Assembly: GCA_910588775.1 (NCBI GenBank)
Contig: CAJURH010000007.1
Span: 1 to 64,000 of the forward strand
DNA: 64,000 nucleotides
Direction of reading: 5' to 3'
From: an uncultured Lachnospiraceae bacterium
GTDB lineage: Bacteria; Bacillota; Clostridia; Lachnospirales; Lachnospiraceae
Below the pieces are notes generated by a model. That model worked only from the letters and a program-made list of their open reading frames with translations. It was not told the origin of the DNA and made no database searches. Positions 42,688-50,746 of this stretch are shown piece after piece; the first letter of the stretch is position 1, and every line of letters begins with the position of its first letter. Position numbers and translations under genes: made by a program.

Positions 42688-43572
42688 CTACAAAAACATT
42701 TTCACCGGAAAGTATTTCCCTGTGCCCGGCCTTCTCTGGTAGATTCCCTTGAAAACCCGCTGGCTGTCGTAGACGCGCACCCATCCTTCTCCCTCCAAGC
42801 CGCACGCTTTTAACAAAAGGGGATTTCCGTTATTCAACAGACGGTCCTCCGCCGCGTCGCATACGGCTTTGGGGTAGTTTTGCAGGGCCTGCTCAATGGT
42901 CACAAGACATGCATCCAACCGCCCCTCGTCCCGCAACGCCTCCACCTGCGCAAGGGTTAACGCCTGGTCAATGGCAAACATGCCAGACCGGGTGCGGGTC
43001 AGCTCTTCCATACAACCGCCGCAGCCCAGGCGGCGCCCAATGTCGTGGCATAAGGTACGTATATACGTCCCCTTAGAGCAGGTCACTTCAAATGAAACCC
43101 GTGGAAGGTTCATCGCCTGCACGGTAATCTGCCGGATGTGAACCGGCCTGGGCCGCCGTTCTACTTCTATGCCTTCCCTGGCCAACTCATACAACCGCTT
43201 TCCTTGTACTTTGCAAGCGCTGTACATGGGAGGAATCTGCATAGAATCCCCTTCAAAATCTCGGAGACAGGCATATATTTCTTCTGGCTGAACCAGAGCC
43301 GGATTTTCCTCCAGTGTTTTCCCAGAAATATCCTGGGTATCCGTCACTCTTCCCAACAGGAGCACAGCCCTATATGTTTTCTCTCTATCCGTCAGCAGAT
43401 CGCAAAGCCTGGTTGCTTTGCCCAGGCAAACGGGCAGAACTCCTGTAGCGTCCGGGTCCAGCGTCCCGGTATGCCCGATTTTCTTTTGTCTTAAGATGCC
43501 CCTTAATTTGGCCACTACATCGTGAGACGTATAGCCTTTTTCTTTCTTTATGTTTATAATCCCATCCAGCAT
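42688..43572 (-). CDS. truB: tRNA pseudouridine(55) synthase
   Basis: 294 aa. GIINIKKEKGYTSHDVV, KIGHTGTLDPDATGVLPVCLGKATRL (catalytic Asp in the GTLDPxA motif), YKCxxYxG-like YSACKVQGKRLYELAREG, and CSKGTYIRTLCHDIG are TruB landmarks; a short PUA-like end follows. Between nrnA and ribF in the translation operon. Confidence 0.97.
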   Translation of the reverse strand: MLDGIINIKKEKGYTSHDVVAKLRGILRQKKIGHTGTLDPDATGVLPVCLGKATRLCDLLTDREKTYRAVLLLGRVTDTQDISGKTLEENPALVQPEEIYACLRDFEGDSMQIPPMYSACKVQGKRLYELAREGIEVERRPRPVHIRQITVQAMNLPRVSFEVTCSKGTYIRTLCHDIGRRLGCGGCMEELTRTRSGMFAIDQALTLAQVEALRDEGRLDACLVTIEQALQNYPKAVCDAAEDRLLNNGNPLLLKACGLEGEGWVRVYDSQRVFKGIYQRRPGTGKYFPVKMFL

Positions 43573-43594
43573 CTGTCTCTTGCCATCTCCATAA

Positions 43595-44542
43595 TTACAA
43601 CTGTTCCTCTATCTGCAACGTAAGATTATTAATCACATCGTGGGCCGTTCCTTTGATTTCGCAGCCTGCCGCACGGACATGCCCGCCTCCGCCAAAGTAG
43701 GCGGCCACACGATTCACATCCACTTTTCCACTGGACCGCAGACTGACTTTATAATTCATGCTCTCCAATTCGTACAAAAACATGGCCACTTCCACGCCTT
43801 TCGTCGTACGCAGCTGGCTGATAATCCCATCCAGGTCGTGCCCTTTGACCCCATAGAAAATCAGGTCTTTTTTCTTAAGCACGCCCACAATGCAGGCCCC
43901 GTGCAGCAGCATAATGCTCTCTGCCAGCACACGACCCATCACCTGATTCTGAATGTACGTCTTCTGGTAAAAAGACTCTTCGATAATTTTGTGAAATTCA
44001 ATGCCCGTTTCCATCAGACTGGCCGCTATGCGCATGGTTTCCGGCGTGGTGGCCGGATATTGAAACACACCGGTGTCATGGACAATGCCCGTGTAAATGC
44101 AGGCCGCCGTCCGGGCGCTGATTTTCTCCGGGTCCAGCAGTTTATACAACACTTCCGCCGCAGAACTTGCCTGACCCTGTATCCAATTCACATCCGCATA
44201 TCCGGCATTGCTCACATGATGGTCGATGCACACGGTTTTCTTCGCCCGGGCAAAACACGGGGAAATCACGCCCATGCGCTCCAATGTGCTGGTATCCAGC
44301 GCAATAATCAAATCGTATACAGCGTCCGGGTTGCATGACGTCTGCGCTTTCTCTATGCCCGGAATATACGAAAAGACCTGTCCGGGCTGTTCTAAATATA
44401 CATCTGCGGCGATGGCTGGGTAATTCTCCTCTATATAGTTAAACAATCCCATACAGGAACCGATACAGTCCCCGTCTGGCCGGATATGCCCTGCAATCGC
44501 CACCGTGTTTACCTGTTCCAGAACCTCTTCTATCCGATCCAT
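43595..44542 (-). CDS. nrnA: DHH-DHHA1 phosphoesterase, NrnA type
   Basis: 315 aa. Nano-RNase and probable pAp phosphatase. GHIRPDGDCIGSCMGL, ALDTS, CIDHHVSNAGYADVNW (DHH core), then the DHHA1 domain ending with FGGGGHVRAAGCEI. Start ATG 44542 after GAGG. Genes of this family sit between rbfA and truB in many Firmicutes. The gap to rbfA holds an inverted-repeat element. Confidence 0.95.
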   Translation of the reverse strand: MDRIEEVLEQVNTVAIAGHIRPDGDCIGSCMGLFNYIEENYPAIAADVYLEQPGQVFSYIPGIEKAQTSCNPDAVYDLIIALDTSTLERMGVISPCFARAKKTVCIDHHVSNAGYADVNWIQGQASSAAEVLYKLLDPEKISARTAACIYTGIVHDTGVFQYPATTPETMRIAASLMETGIEFHKIIEESFYQKTYIQNQVMGRVLAESIMLLHGACIVGVLKKKDLIFYGVKGHDLDGIISQLRTTKGVEVAMFLYELESMNYKVSLRSSGKVDVNRVAAYFGGGGHVRAAGCEIKGTAHDVINNLTLQIEEQL

Positions 44543-44574
44543 GCAAATTTCCTCTTTATATATTAATTTCTTAT

Positions 44575-44707
44575 AATTGCGAAATGCCCATTTCGTAACC
44601 AAAGTTTGAACAAAATAGATAAATAAGGAGCGAATAAAAGACGGTTTTGAGCTCCGTTTTATCTATTTTGAACAAACGCGAGCGTATGAAACATTCGTTT
44701 CGCAATT
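44575..44707. repeat. 133-bp imperfect inverted-repeat element (MITE-like)
   Basis: Two arms of about 57 nt face each other. Both begin AATTGCGAAA and, after a diverged part, share GTTTGxxCAAAATAGATAAA and GGAGC near the centre. The transcript would fold into one long hairpin. A related partial copy lies at 33357-33396. No coding content. Inserted between rbfA and nrnA inside the operon. Confidence 0.7.
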
Positions 44708-44716
44708 GCTTGACAT

Positions 44717-45073
44717 TTATTCCTTCTTTATCACTTCATCTATTTTCTTGGACATGTTGACTCCGTATTCAATGGACTGATCCAATATAAATCGAATCTG
44801 CGGCGTAATCCGCATATTCAAGCTACCCGCCAACTGGCGGCGGATGTAGCCTTCCGCGCTCTTTAAGCCGGCCATGGTGTCCGCCTGCGCCTTCTCATCT
44901 CCCAACACGCTGATATACGCTTTGCAGGTTCTCAGATCCGGCGCCACTTCCACAGCCACCACCGAGGTCATGGCGCAGATGCGGGGGTCTTTAATCTGAT
45001 TTCGAATAATCTCACTTAACTCCCGCTGCACCTCTCCATTGACGCGAACGCTTTTGATGCTGTTTTTTCTCAT
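44717..45073 (-). CDS. rbfA: 30S ribosome-binding factor A
   Basis: 118-aa KH-fold cold-shock assembly factor. RVNGEVQRELSEIIRNQIKDPRI, VEVAPDLRTCKAYISVLG and LAGSLNMRITPQIRFILDQSIEYGVNM are standard. Directly downstream of infB with GGGAGG. Confidence 0.97.
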   Translation of the reverse strand: MRKNSIKSVRVNGEVQRELSEIIRNQIKDPRICAMTSVVAVEVAPDLRTCKAYISVLGDEKAQADTMAGLKSAEGYIRRQLAGSLNMRITPQIRFILDQSIEYGVNMSKKIDEVIKKE

Positions 45074-45103
45074 TTTTCCCTCCCATGGCGCACTGACCTG
45101 CGC

Positions 45104-47863
45104 TTATCTTGGCACTTCCACCATAATATAGGCTTCCACCTGGTCTTCTTCCATAATATCGTTAAAATCTTCCAAGACAATGCCGCATTCATACCCGGCT
45201 TTGACTTCTTTCACGTCGTCTTTGAAACGCTTCAGAGACGCCAGCGCGCCTTCGTAGATCTGCTCGCCTTCTCTTGTAATTCTTACTTTACAGTTTCTCT
45301 CAAATCGTCCATCCAATACATAAGATCCGGCAATGGTTCCCACTCCAGACGCATGGAATGTCTGGCGCACCTCTCCATGGCCAATCACCTGTTCTTCAAA
45401 TATCGGATCCAACAAGCCCTTCATAGCGGATTCCACATCTTCAATGGCCTGGTAAATGACTTTATACAGGCGCATATCCACGCCTTCCTGTTCGGCGATG
45501 GCCTTTGCCTGGGTATCCGGTCTTACGTTAAATCCAATGACAATGGCGTTGGATGTGGACGCCAAACTCACATCGGACTCGTTGATGGCGCCTACGCCGC
45601 CATGGATGACTTTGACCACCACTTCCTCGTTGGTCAGTTTCAGCAGGCTTTGTTTTACAGCTTCCACCGATCCCTGCACATCCGCTTTGATAATGATCGG
45701 CAGTTCTTTTAAGGTGCCAGCCTGAATCTGGCTGAACAAATCGTCCAGAGACAATTTCGCCTTGGTGTCTTCCAGCAGATGTTTCTTATTCTCGGATACG
45801 AAGGTCTGGGCAAAGGATTTTGCTTCTTTATCGTTGTCAAAGGCGATTAAAATCTCGCCGGCGTTGGGCACATCATTGAGACCCAGTATTTCCACAGGCG
45901 TGGAAGGCCCAGCTGATTTCACCCGTCTTCCCTTGTCGTCCATCATGGCGCGGACTTTTCCAGAACAGGAGCCTGCCGCGATGAAATCACCCACATGGAG
46001 CGTTCCTTTCTGAACCAGGATGCTGGCCACCGGGCCTTTTCCTTTGTCAAGTTCCGCTTCGATGACAAGACCTCTGGCCTTTCGCTTGGGATTGGCTTTC
46101 AGTTCAGCCACTTCCGCCACCAGAAGCATCATCTCCAGCAATGTCTCGATGCCTTCCCCTGTATGGGCTGATACCGGAACGAAAATGGCGCTGCCGCCCC
46201 AGTCTTCAGGAATCAATTCGTATTCGGATAATTCCTGTTTCACCCGCTCCACATTGGCGCTGGGCTTATCAATCTTGTTGATGGCCACAACAATCTCAAT
46301 GCCAGCGGCTTTCGCGTGGTTGATGGCTTCCACGGTCTGGGGCATTACGCCGTCGTCTGCCGCCACAACCAGGATGGCTATGTCCGTGGCGTTGGCTCCG
46401 CGCATACGCATGGCTGTGAACGCTTCATGTCCCGGCGTATCCAGGAAGGTAATCTTCTGTCCGTTGACAGTGACAATATACGCGCCGATGCGCTGGGTGA
46501 TGCCGCCCGCCTCTTTGTCGGTCACATTGGTATTCCGGATGGCATCCAAAAGGGAAGTTTTGCCGTGGTCTACATGACCCATTACGCAGACTACTGGCGG
46601 TCTGGGAACCATATTTTCTGTATTTTCCTCTTCTTCCCGCAGCAGTTCTTCAATCACATCCACTTTCTCTTCGGGCTCAGCGATGATGTCGTAGCCCAGG
46701 GCGATTTCCTGCGCCTTCTCGAAATCAATCTCGTGATTCACAGTCACCATCACGCCTTCCAGGAATAACTTCTTCACGATGACGGAAGGCTGCATCTTCA
46801 TCTTCTCCGCCAGTTCCCGGATGGTCATTTTCTCTGGAAGCGTGATTTCCTTAATCTCCGGCTTCTTCTCCTCGGGCCTCTGCTGATTATTGGGCTTTTG
46901 CAGCGCTTTGGGAAGACGCATGTTAGGCCTTCTTCCCCCGCCCTGGTTGGGACGGCGACTCTGCGTGCTGTTTTTGTCAAATTCTTTCTTTCCCTTTGTG
47001 CGGTCTCTCTCTTTTTTGCTTTCTTTCAGGTTCTTGGACTGGGCTTCCACCGTGAGCATATCCCTGTCTCTACGCTCCTGGCCCGGCCTTGCCGTTCCTC
47101 CTTTGCCTTTATTAAACTGCCCGGAAGGACGGTTTTGTCCTGGTCTCTGGGAATTGGAACCCTGATTCCTTCCCTGACCCTGGCTCCTTCCTGGCCCCTG
47201 ATTCCTTCCCTGGCCTTGATCACGGCCCTGACCCTGGTTTCTTCCCTGGCTCTGGTCGCGGCCCTGGCTTCTCCCCTGGCTCTGGTCGCGGCCCTGGCTT
47301 CTCCCCTGGCCCTGGTCGCGGCCCTGATTTCTTCCCTGACCTTGGTCACGGCCCTGGCCTGGACTTCGCCTCTGACCCTGGTCACGGCTTTGATTTCTTC
47401 CCTGGCCGCCGCGACCCTGCTGGCCATGGTTTGCATCACTGCGCGGACTATGATCGCGGCCCTGGCCCTGACGCGGAGATCTACCCCCGGACTCCTGCCT
47501 TGCCTGACCGTCTCCGGCTGGTTTCGCCTGCTGTTTCGACGGGTCTTTGGACTGCTCTCCCTGCGTGCGGCCCTGGCTTGAGCGGTTCTGTGACGGCCTG
47601 CGCTCCTTCTTCCCACCGTGCTCTTTGCCGCCATCGCTGGCGTTTTGGGCGCGGAACACTTTTATAATATTTTTCTTCTTTTTTGGAGCCTCGCCTGAAG
47701 AAGTTCCCTTACCCAGGTTCTTTCTCGCCTCGTCCGCCAGACTTTCCTCCACTGTGCTGGCATGACTTTTAATATCTGCCCCTTTACCCCTCAAATACTC
47801 AATCACTTCTTTATTTTCCCTGCTCAGTTCCCTGGCAAGTTCATACACTCTCATTTTTGGCAT
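45104..47863 (-). CDS. infB: translation initiation factor IF-2
   Basis: 919 aa. N-terminal IF2N domain (MRVYELARELSRENKEVIEYLRGKG), then about 300 residues rich in Arg, Gln, Gly and Asn with repeated GRDQGQGRNQG-like units (DNA about 47160-47400), a second IF2N (MTIRELAEKMKMQPSVIVKKLF), the G domain (GHVDHGKTSLLD, DTPGHEAFTAMR, NKID) and the C-terminal barrels. Start ATG 47863, seven bases after AGGAGG; an ATG two codons earlier is too close. The long low-complexity linker is unusually regular. Overlaps the ylxQ end. Confidence 0.97.
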   Translation of the reverse strand: MPKMRVYELARELSRENKEVIEYLRGKGADIKSHASTVEESLADEARKNLGKGTSSGEAPKKKKNIIKVFRAQNASDGGKEHGGKKERRPSQNRSSQGRTQGEQSKDPSKQQAKPAGDGQARQESGGRSPRQGQGRDHSPRSDANHGQQGRGGQGRNQSRDQGQRRSPGQGRDQGQGRNQGRDQGQGRSQGRDQSQGRSQGRDQSQGRNQGQGRDQGQGRNQGPGRSQGQGRNQGSNSQRPGQNRPSGQFNKGKGGTARPGQERRDRDMLTVEAQSKNLKESKKERDRTKGKKEFDKNSTQSRRPNQGGGRRPNMRLPKALQKPNNQQRPEEKKPEIKEITLPEKMTIRELAEKMKMQPSVIVKKLFLEGVMVTVNHEIDFEKAQEIALGYDIIAEPEEKVDVIEELLREEEENTENMVPRPPVVCVMGHVDHGKTSLLDAIRNTNVTDKEAGGITQRIGAYIVTVNGQKITFLDTPGHEAFTAMRMRGANATDIAILVVAADDGVMPQTVEAINHAKAAGIEIVVAINKIDKPSANVERVKQELSEYELIPEDWGGSAIFVPVSAHTGEGIETLLEMMLLVAEVAELKANPKRKARGLVIEAELDKGKGPVASILVQKGTLHVGDFIAAGSCSGKVRAMMDDKGRRVKSAGPSTPVEILGLNDVPNAGEILIAFDNDKEAKSFAQTFVSENKKHLLEDTKAKLSLDDLFSQIQAGTLKELPIIIKADVQGSVEAVKQSLLKLTNEEVVVKVIHGGVGAINESDVSLASTSNAIVIGFNVRPDTQAKAIAEQEGVDMRLYKVIYQAIEDVESAMKGLLDPIFEEQVIGHGEVRQTFHASGVGTIAGSYVLDGRFERNCKVRITREGEQIYEGALASLKRFKDDVKEVKAGYECGIVLEDFNDIMEEDQVEAYIMVEVPR
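47160..47400 (-). repeat. tandem repeat coding for IF-2 linker
   Basis: Imperfect units of roughly 30 bp (CTTCCCTGGCTCTGGTCGCGG-like on the plus strand) encoding G-R-D/N-Q-G/S-Q runs inside infB. A slippage-prone segment. Confidence 0.75.
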
Positions 47864-48189
47864 ACACATTCCTCCTTCTTCTGGCGTTGGCCTACTGCAT
47901 CCAGCATCGCTTTTGCAAACCCTTCGTCCAGCGCTACGGCGCTGGCGCGAAAATCCTTGCCAATGGCTCTGCCCAATTCCTCCCTGGTTCCCGTAAACAA
48001 AATCGGAACCTGGTAATAACTGCATTTATCTGAAAACTTCTTCTTGGTATTGGCCGAGGCGTCCTCTGCTACTATAACCAGATACCCCTCACCGGACCGA
48101 ATCGAATTTTCCACTATATATTCCCCGCTGGCAAGCTTCCCGGCTCGCGCCGCCAGACCAGCCAAAGATAAAACCTTATTCCTCTGCAA
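47851..48189 (-). CDS. ylxQ: L7Ae/L30e-like RNA-binding protein YlxQ
   Basis: 112 aa: KVLSLAGLAARAGKLASGEYIVENSIRSGEGYLVIVAEDAS is the L7Ae-family start. Start appears to be TTG 48189, overlapping the end of ylxR by 14 bp; its stop overlaps the infB start region. Conserved gene of the nusA-infB operon, likely binding K-turn RNA. Confidence 0.92.
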   Translation of the reverse strand: MQRNKVLSLAGLAARAGKLASGEYIVENSIRSGEGYLVIVAEDASANTKKKFSDKCSYYQVPILFTGTREELGRAIGKDFRASAVALDEGFAKAMLDAVGQRQKKEECVCQK

Positions 48190-48448
48190 ATCCTATCCAC
48201 TCCTTTTCCAAACTCTCATAGACTTCCTGCGGAATGCTCATCTGAAAAGAACGCTCCAGGGCTTTGCTCTTCCTGGCTTTAGTAAAACACTCAAAATCCC
48301 GGCACAGGTACGCCCCGCGTCCGTTTTTCCTGCCTGTAAAATCCAACAGCAGTTCCCCTTCCGGGGTTCGCAAGATCCGCAGCAGCTCCCGCTTGCTTTT
48401 CATTTCCCTGCACCCGATGCACTGGCGCATGGGAACTTTATTCTTCAT
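48176..48448 (-). CDS. ylxR: YlxR (DUF448) RNA-binding protein
   Basis: 90 aa. PMRQCIGCREMKSKRELLRI and GRKNGRGAYLCRDFECF are the two signature parts of YlxR, named RnpM in B. subtilis as an RNase P modulator. Start ATG 48448 after GGGGGA, overlapping the nusA end by 11 bp. Confidence 0.94.
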   Translation of the reverse strand: MKNKVPMRQCIGCREMKSKRELLRILRTPEGELLLDFTGRKNGRGAYLCRDFECFTKARKSKALERSFQMSIPQEVYESLEKEWIGFAEE

Positions 48449-50096
48449 AGTCAAATCCCCCCTCTTCCAGCTCCAAAAATGCTAAATCGGCAAAATCGGA
48501 TTCCGGGTCAAACTCATCTTCGTCTTCTTCTATATAAAGCCCTTCCGCGCTTTTGGCGTCGCTTTCTTTCTCATTGTAAAAACCTTCAATCTCATCCTCG
48601 TACAGAGCTTCCCTGTCGTCTTCATTCTCCTCCCAGTCGTCTTCTTCAAAATCCTGGGATAATTCTTCCGGTTCTGAATCCAACGCCACGTCCTCAGACT
48701 CTTCCAACTCTTCCTCTTCCAAACTCAAATCCTCTTCCTCGAACTCTTCCAGTTTTGGAGTCTCTGCCTCCGGCTCCTCCTCGAATTCTTCTTGCTCTTC
48801 CAAAGATTCTTCCTGAGTCTTGGCTTCCAGTTCCAAATCCTCCTCTGGCTTCGCTTCTAATTCTTCCTCTTCCAAGGATTCTTCCTGAAGCTCTTCTTCC
48901 AATTCTTCCCCTTCGCCATCTGCCTCGACCAGTTCCACTGCATCCTGAAGCGCCTGCAACTCTTCAGACTCTCCCAACGCCTCTGCCGCCAGCTCCTCTG
49001 GAGCCTCTTCCCCGGCCGCGCCAGATTCTTCGCCTTCTTCGTAAGCGTACAGCTCACCGGACTCTCTGGCCTGAGTCTCGCTCTTAATATCAATCTTAAA
49101 TCCAGTCAAATGCGCCGCCAAACGGGCGTTTTGTCCCTCCCGTCCAATGGCCAGCGACAACTGATAGTCTGGCACAACCACCAGCGCCGTCTTCTCGTCA
49201 GGATCTGCGTACACGGCAATCACCTTCGCAGGGCTTAGGGCGTTCTCAATTAACAAAGCCGGATTCTCGCTCCAATTTATAATATCAATTTTCTCCCCAC
49301 GCAGTTCCTCCACGATTGCATTGACCCTGGCGCCGTTCATGCCCACACAGGCGCCCACCGGATCCACATCCGGATCGTTGGACCACACGGCAATCTTACT
49401 GCGGGAACCAGCCTCCCGGGCGATGCTCTTAATCTCCACAATGCCTTCCTTGACCTCCGTCACTTCCGACTCCAGCAGCCGTTTCACCAACTCTGGATGG
49501 GTTCTGGAAACCAGGATTTTCGGACCTTTCGTGGTGTCTTTCACTGCCACAATATACACCTTAATCCGCTCTGTAGGCGTGAACTTCTCTCCCTTTATCT
49601 GCTCTCCCTCAGTGAGGATGGCATCCACTTTTCCCAGGTTGACGCTGACATGTTTCCCAAAATAGCGCTGCACGATTCCCGTGACTACATCCTTTTCTTT
49701 GCTATAATACAGATCAAAAAGGACTTTTCTCTCCTCTTCCCGGATTTTCTGGAGGATCACGTTTTTCGCATTCTGGGTGGCGATTCTGCCAAATTCTTTG
49801 GACTTGATTTCCACGCGGACAATATCCCCCAGCTGCACTCTTCCGCTTTTCTTCTGGGCGTCCACCAAGGAAATCTCCATCACCGGATCTTCCACCTGTT
49901 CTACCACGGTTTTCTCCGCATATACTTTGAAATCACAGGTATCCGGATTGATATGCACAGTCACATTGTCCGCCTTACCGAAATGGTTCTTGCAGGCCAG
50001 AAGCAACGACTGTTCTATGGCTCCTAGCAATGTGTCTTTGCTAATATCTTTTTCTTTTTCCAGAATATTCAACGCTTCCATTAGCTCTATGTTCAT
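48438..50096 (-). CDS. nusA: transcription factor NusA with long acidic C-terminal tail
   Basis: 552 aa. Residues 1-340 are normal NusA: N-terminal RNAP-binding domain (MNIELMEALNILEKEKDIS), S1 (GDIVRVEIKS...), KH1 and KH2 (GACVGMNGARVNAIVEELRGEKIDI, GREGQNARLAAHLTGFKIDI). The last about 200 residues are almost all Glu, Asp, Leu, Ala and Ser with EELEE and EEESLE repeats. Such a tail is absent in most Firmicute NusA of about 350-400 aa. Start taken at ATG 50096 by family fit; ATG 50105 lies only 3 nt from AGGAGG. Confidence 0.95.
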   Translation of the reverse strand: MNIELMEALNILEKEKDISKDTLLGAIEQSLLLACKNHFGKADNVTVHINPDTCDFKVYAEKTVVEQVEDPVMEISLVDAQKKSGRVQLGDIVRVEIKSKEFGRIATQNAKNVILQKIREEERKVLFDLYYSKEKDVVTGIVQRYFGKHVSVNLGKVDAILTEGEQIKGEKFTPTERIKVYIVAVKDTTKGPKILVSRTHPELVKRLLESEVTEVKEGIVEIKSIAREAGSRSKIAVWSNDPDVDPVGACVGMNGARVNAIVEELRGEKIDIINWSENPALLIENALSPAKVIAVYADPDEKTALVVVPDYQLSLAIGREGQNARLAAHLTGFKIDIKSETQARESGELYAYEEGEESGAAGEEAPEELAAEALGESEELQALQDAVELVEADGEGEELEEELQEESLEEEELEAKPEEDLELEAKTQEESLEEQEEFEEEPEAETPKLEEFEEEDLSLEEEELEESEDVALDSEPEELSQDFEEDDWEENEDDREALYEDEIEGFYNEKESDAKSAEGLYIEEDEDEFDPESDFADLAFLELEEGGFDYEE

Positions 50097-50117
50097 TTTT
50101 TCCATTTTCCTCCTTTT

Positions 50118-50585
50118 TTAAAAATCCACGGCCAGGCGAATCAGCGCCATATCTTTTTTCAGGAATTTCATCTGCTGGCTGCCTTCCCTCTCAATGGTCA
50201 CACTGTTATCATCATATGCGCATAAAATCCCGTAAAATTCTTTTTCTTTCTCAATGGGACGATAAGTCCGTATTTCCACTTTGCGACCTAGGCTTCTCTT
50301 CAGATCTTTCTCCTTTTTCAGAGGCCGGTCAAGCCCTGGAGAGCTTACCTCCATAATATAACTTTCCTCGATAAAATCCGCCTCGTCCAGCTTCTCATTA
50401 AACAGCCGGCTGACCGCCTCGCAGTCGTTGACCGTGACGCCACCCGGCTTATCTATATAGCTGCGCAGATACCAGTTGCCGCCTTCCTTGACATATTCCA
50501 CATCCACCAGCTCGAAGTTCATCTCCGCCAAAATAGGCTCCAGCAATTCTGTCGCTTTGCTTTCATATATTTCATGTTTACTCAT
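50118..50585 (-). CDS. rimP: ribosome maturation factor RimP
   Basis: 155 aa. LLEPILAEMNFELVDVEYVKEGGNWYLRSYIDKPGGVTVNDCEAVSR and YIMEVSSPGLDRPLK are canonical. First gene of the rimP-nusA-infB operon, with a structured leader upstream. Confidence 0.97.
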   Translation of the reverse strand: MSKHEIYESKATELLEPILAEMNFELVDVEYVKEGGNWYLRSYIDKPGGVTVNDCEAVSRLFNEKLDEADFIEESYIMEVSSPGLDRPLKKEKDLKRSLGRKVEIRTYRPIEKEKEFYGILCAYDDNSVTIEREGSQQMKFLKKDMALIRLAVDF

Positions 50586-50646
50586 GTATTTCCACCGCCT
50601 TTAGCACAGGAAAAAAATGTCCTGTCCGGCATATTTTCCCTTAAAC

Positions 50647-50685
50647 ACATGATAAGAGTGGACTCAAAGTCCACTCTTATCATGT
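50647..50685. other. perfect 18-bp inverted repeat in rimP leader
   Basis: ACATGATAAGAGTGGACT (50647-50664) and its exact complement (50668-50685) with a 3-nt loop. It lies 24 bp downstream of the rimP promoter -10, so it folds in the 5' leader; it may also end alsT transcripts, though no good T-run follows on either strand. Confidence 0.8.
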
Positions 50686-50708
50686 CAACATTTATAAAGT
50701 TCTTATTT

Positions 50709-50737
50709 ATTATAGACCCTAATTCAACAAAAGTCAA
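50709..50737 (-). promoter_or_regulatory. promoter of rimP-nusA-infB operon
   Basis: Minus strand TTGACT (50732-50737), 17-nt spacer, TATAAT (50709-50714), about 120 bp before rimP and 10 bp after the alsT stop. Confidence 0.87.
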
Positions 50738-50746
50738 CCCCCAGAC

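Noticed and set aside
47160..47400. Regular repeats that look like a CRISPR array
   Set aside because: Units are contiguous, in frame, and encode the IF-2 linker; no spacers and no cas genes.
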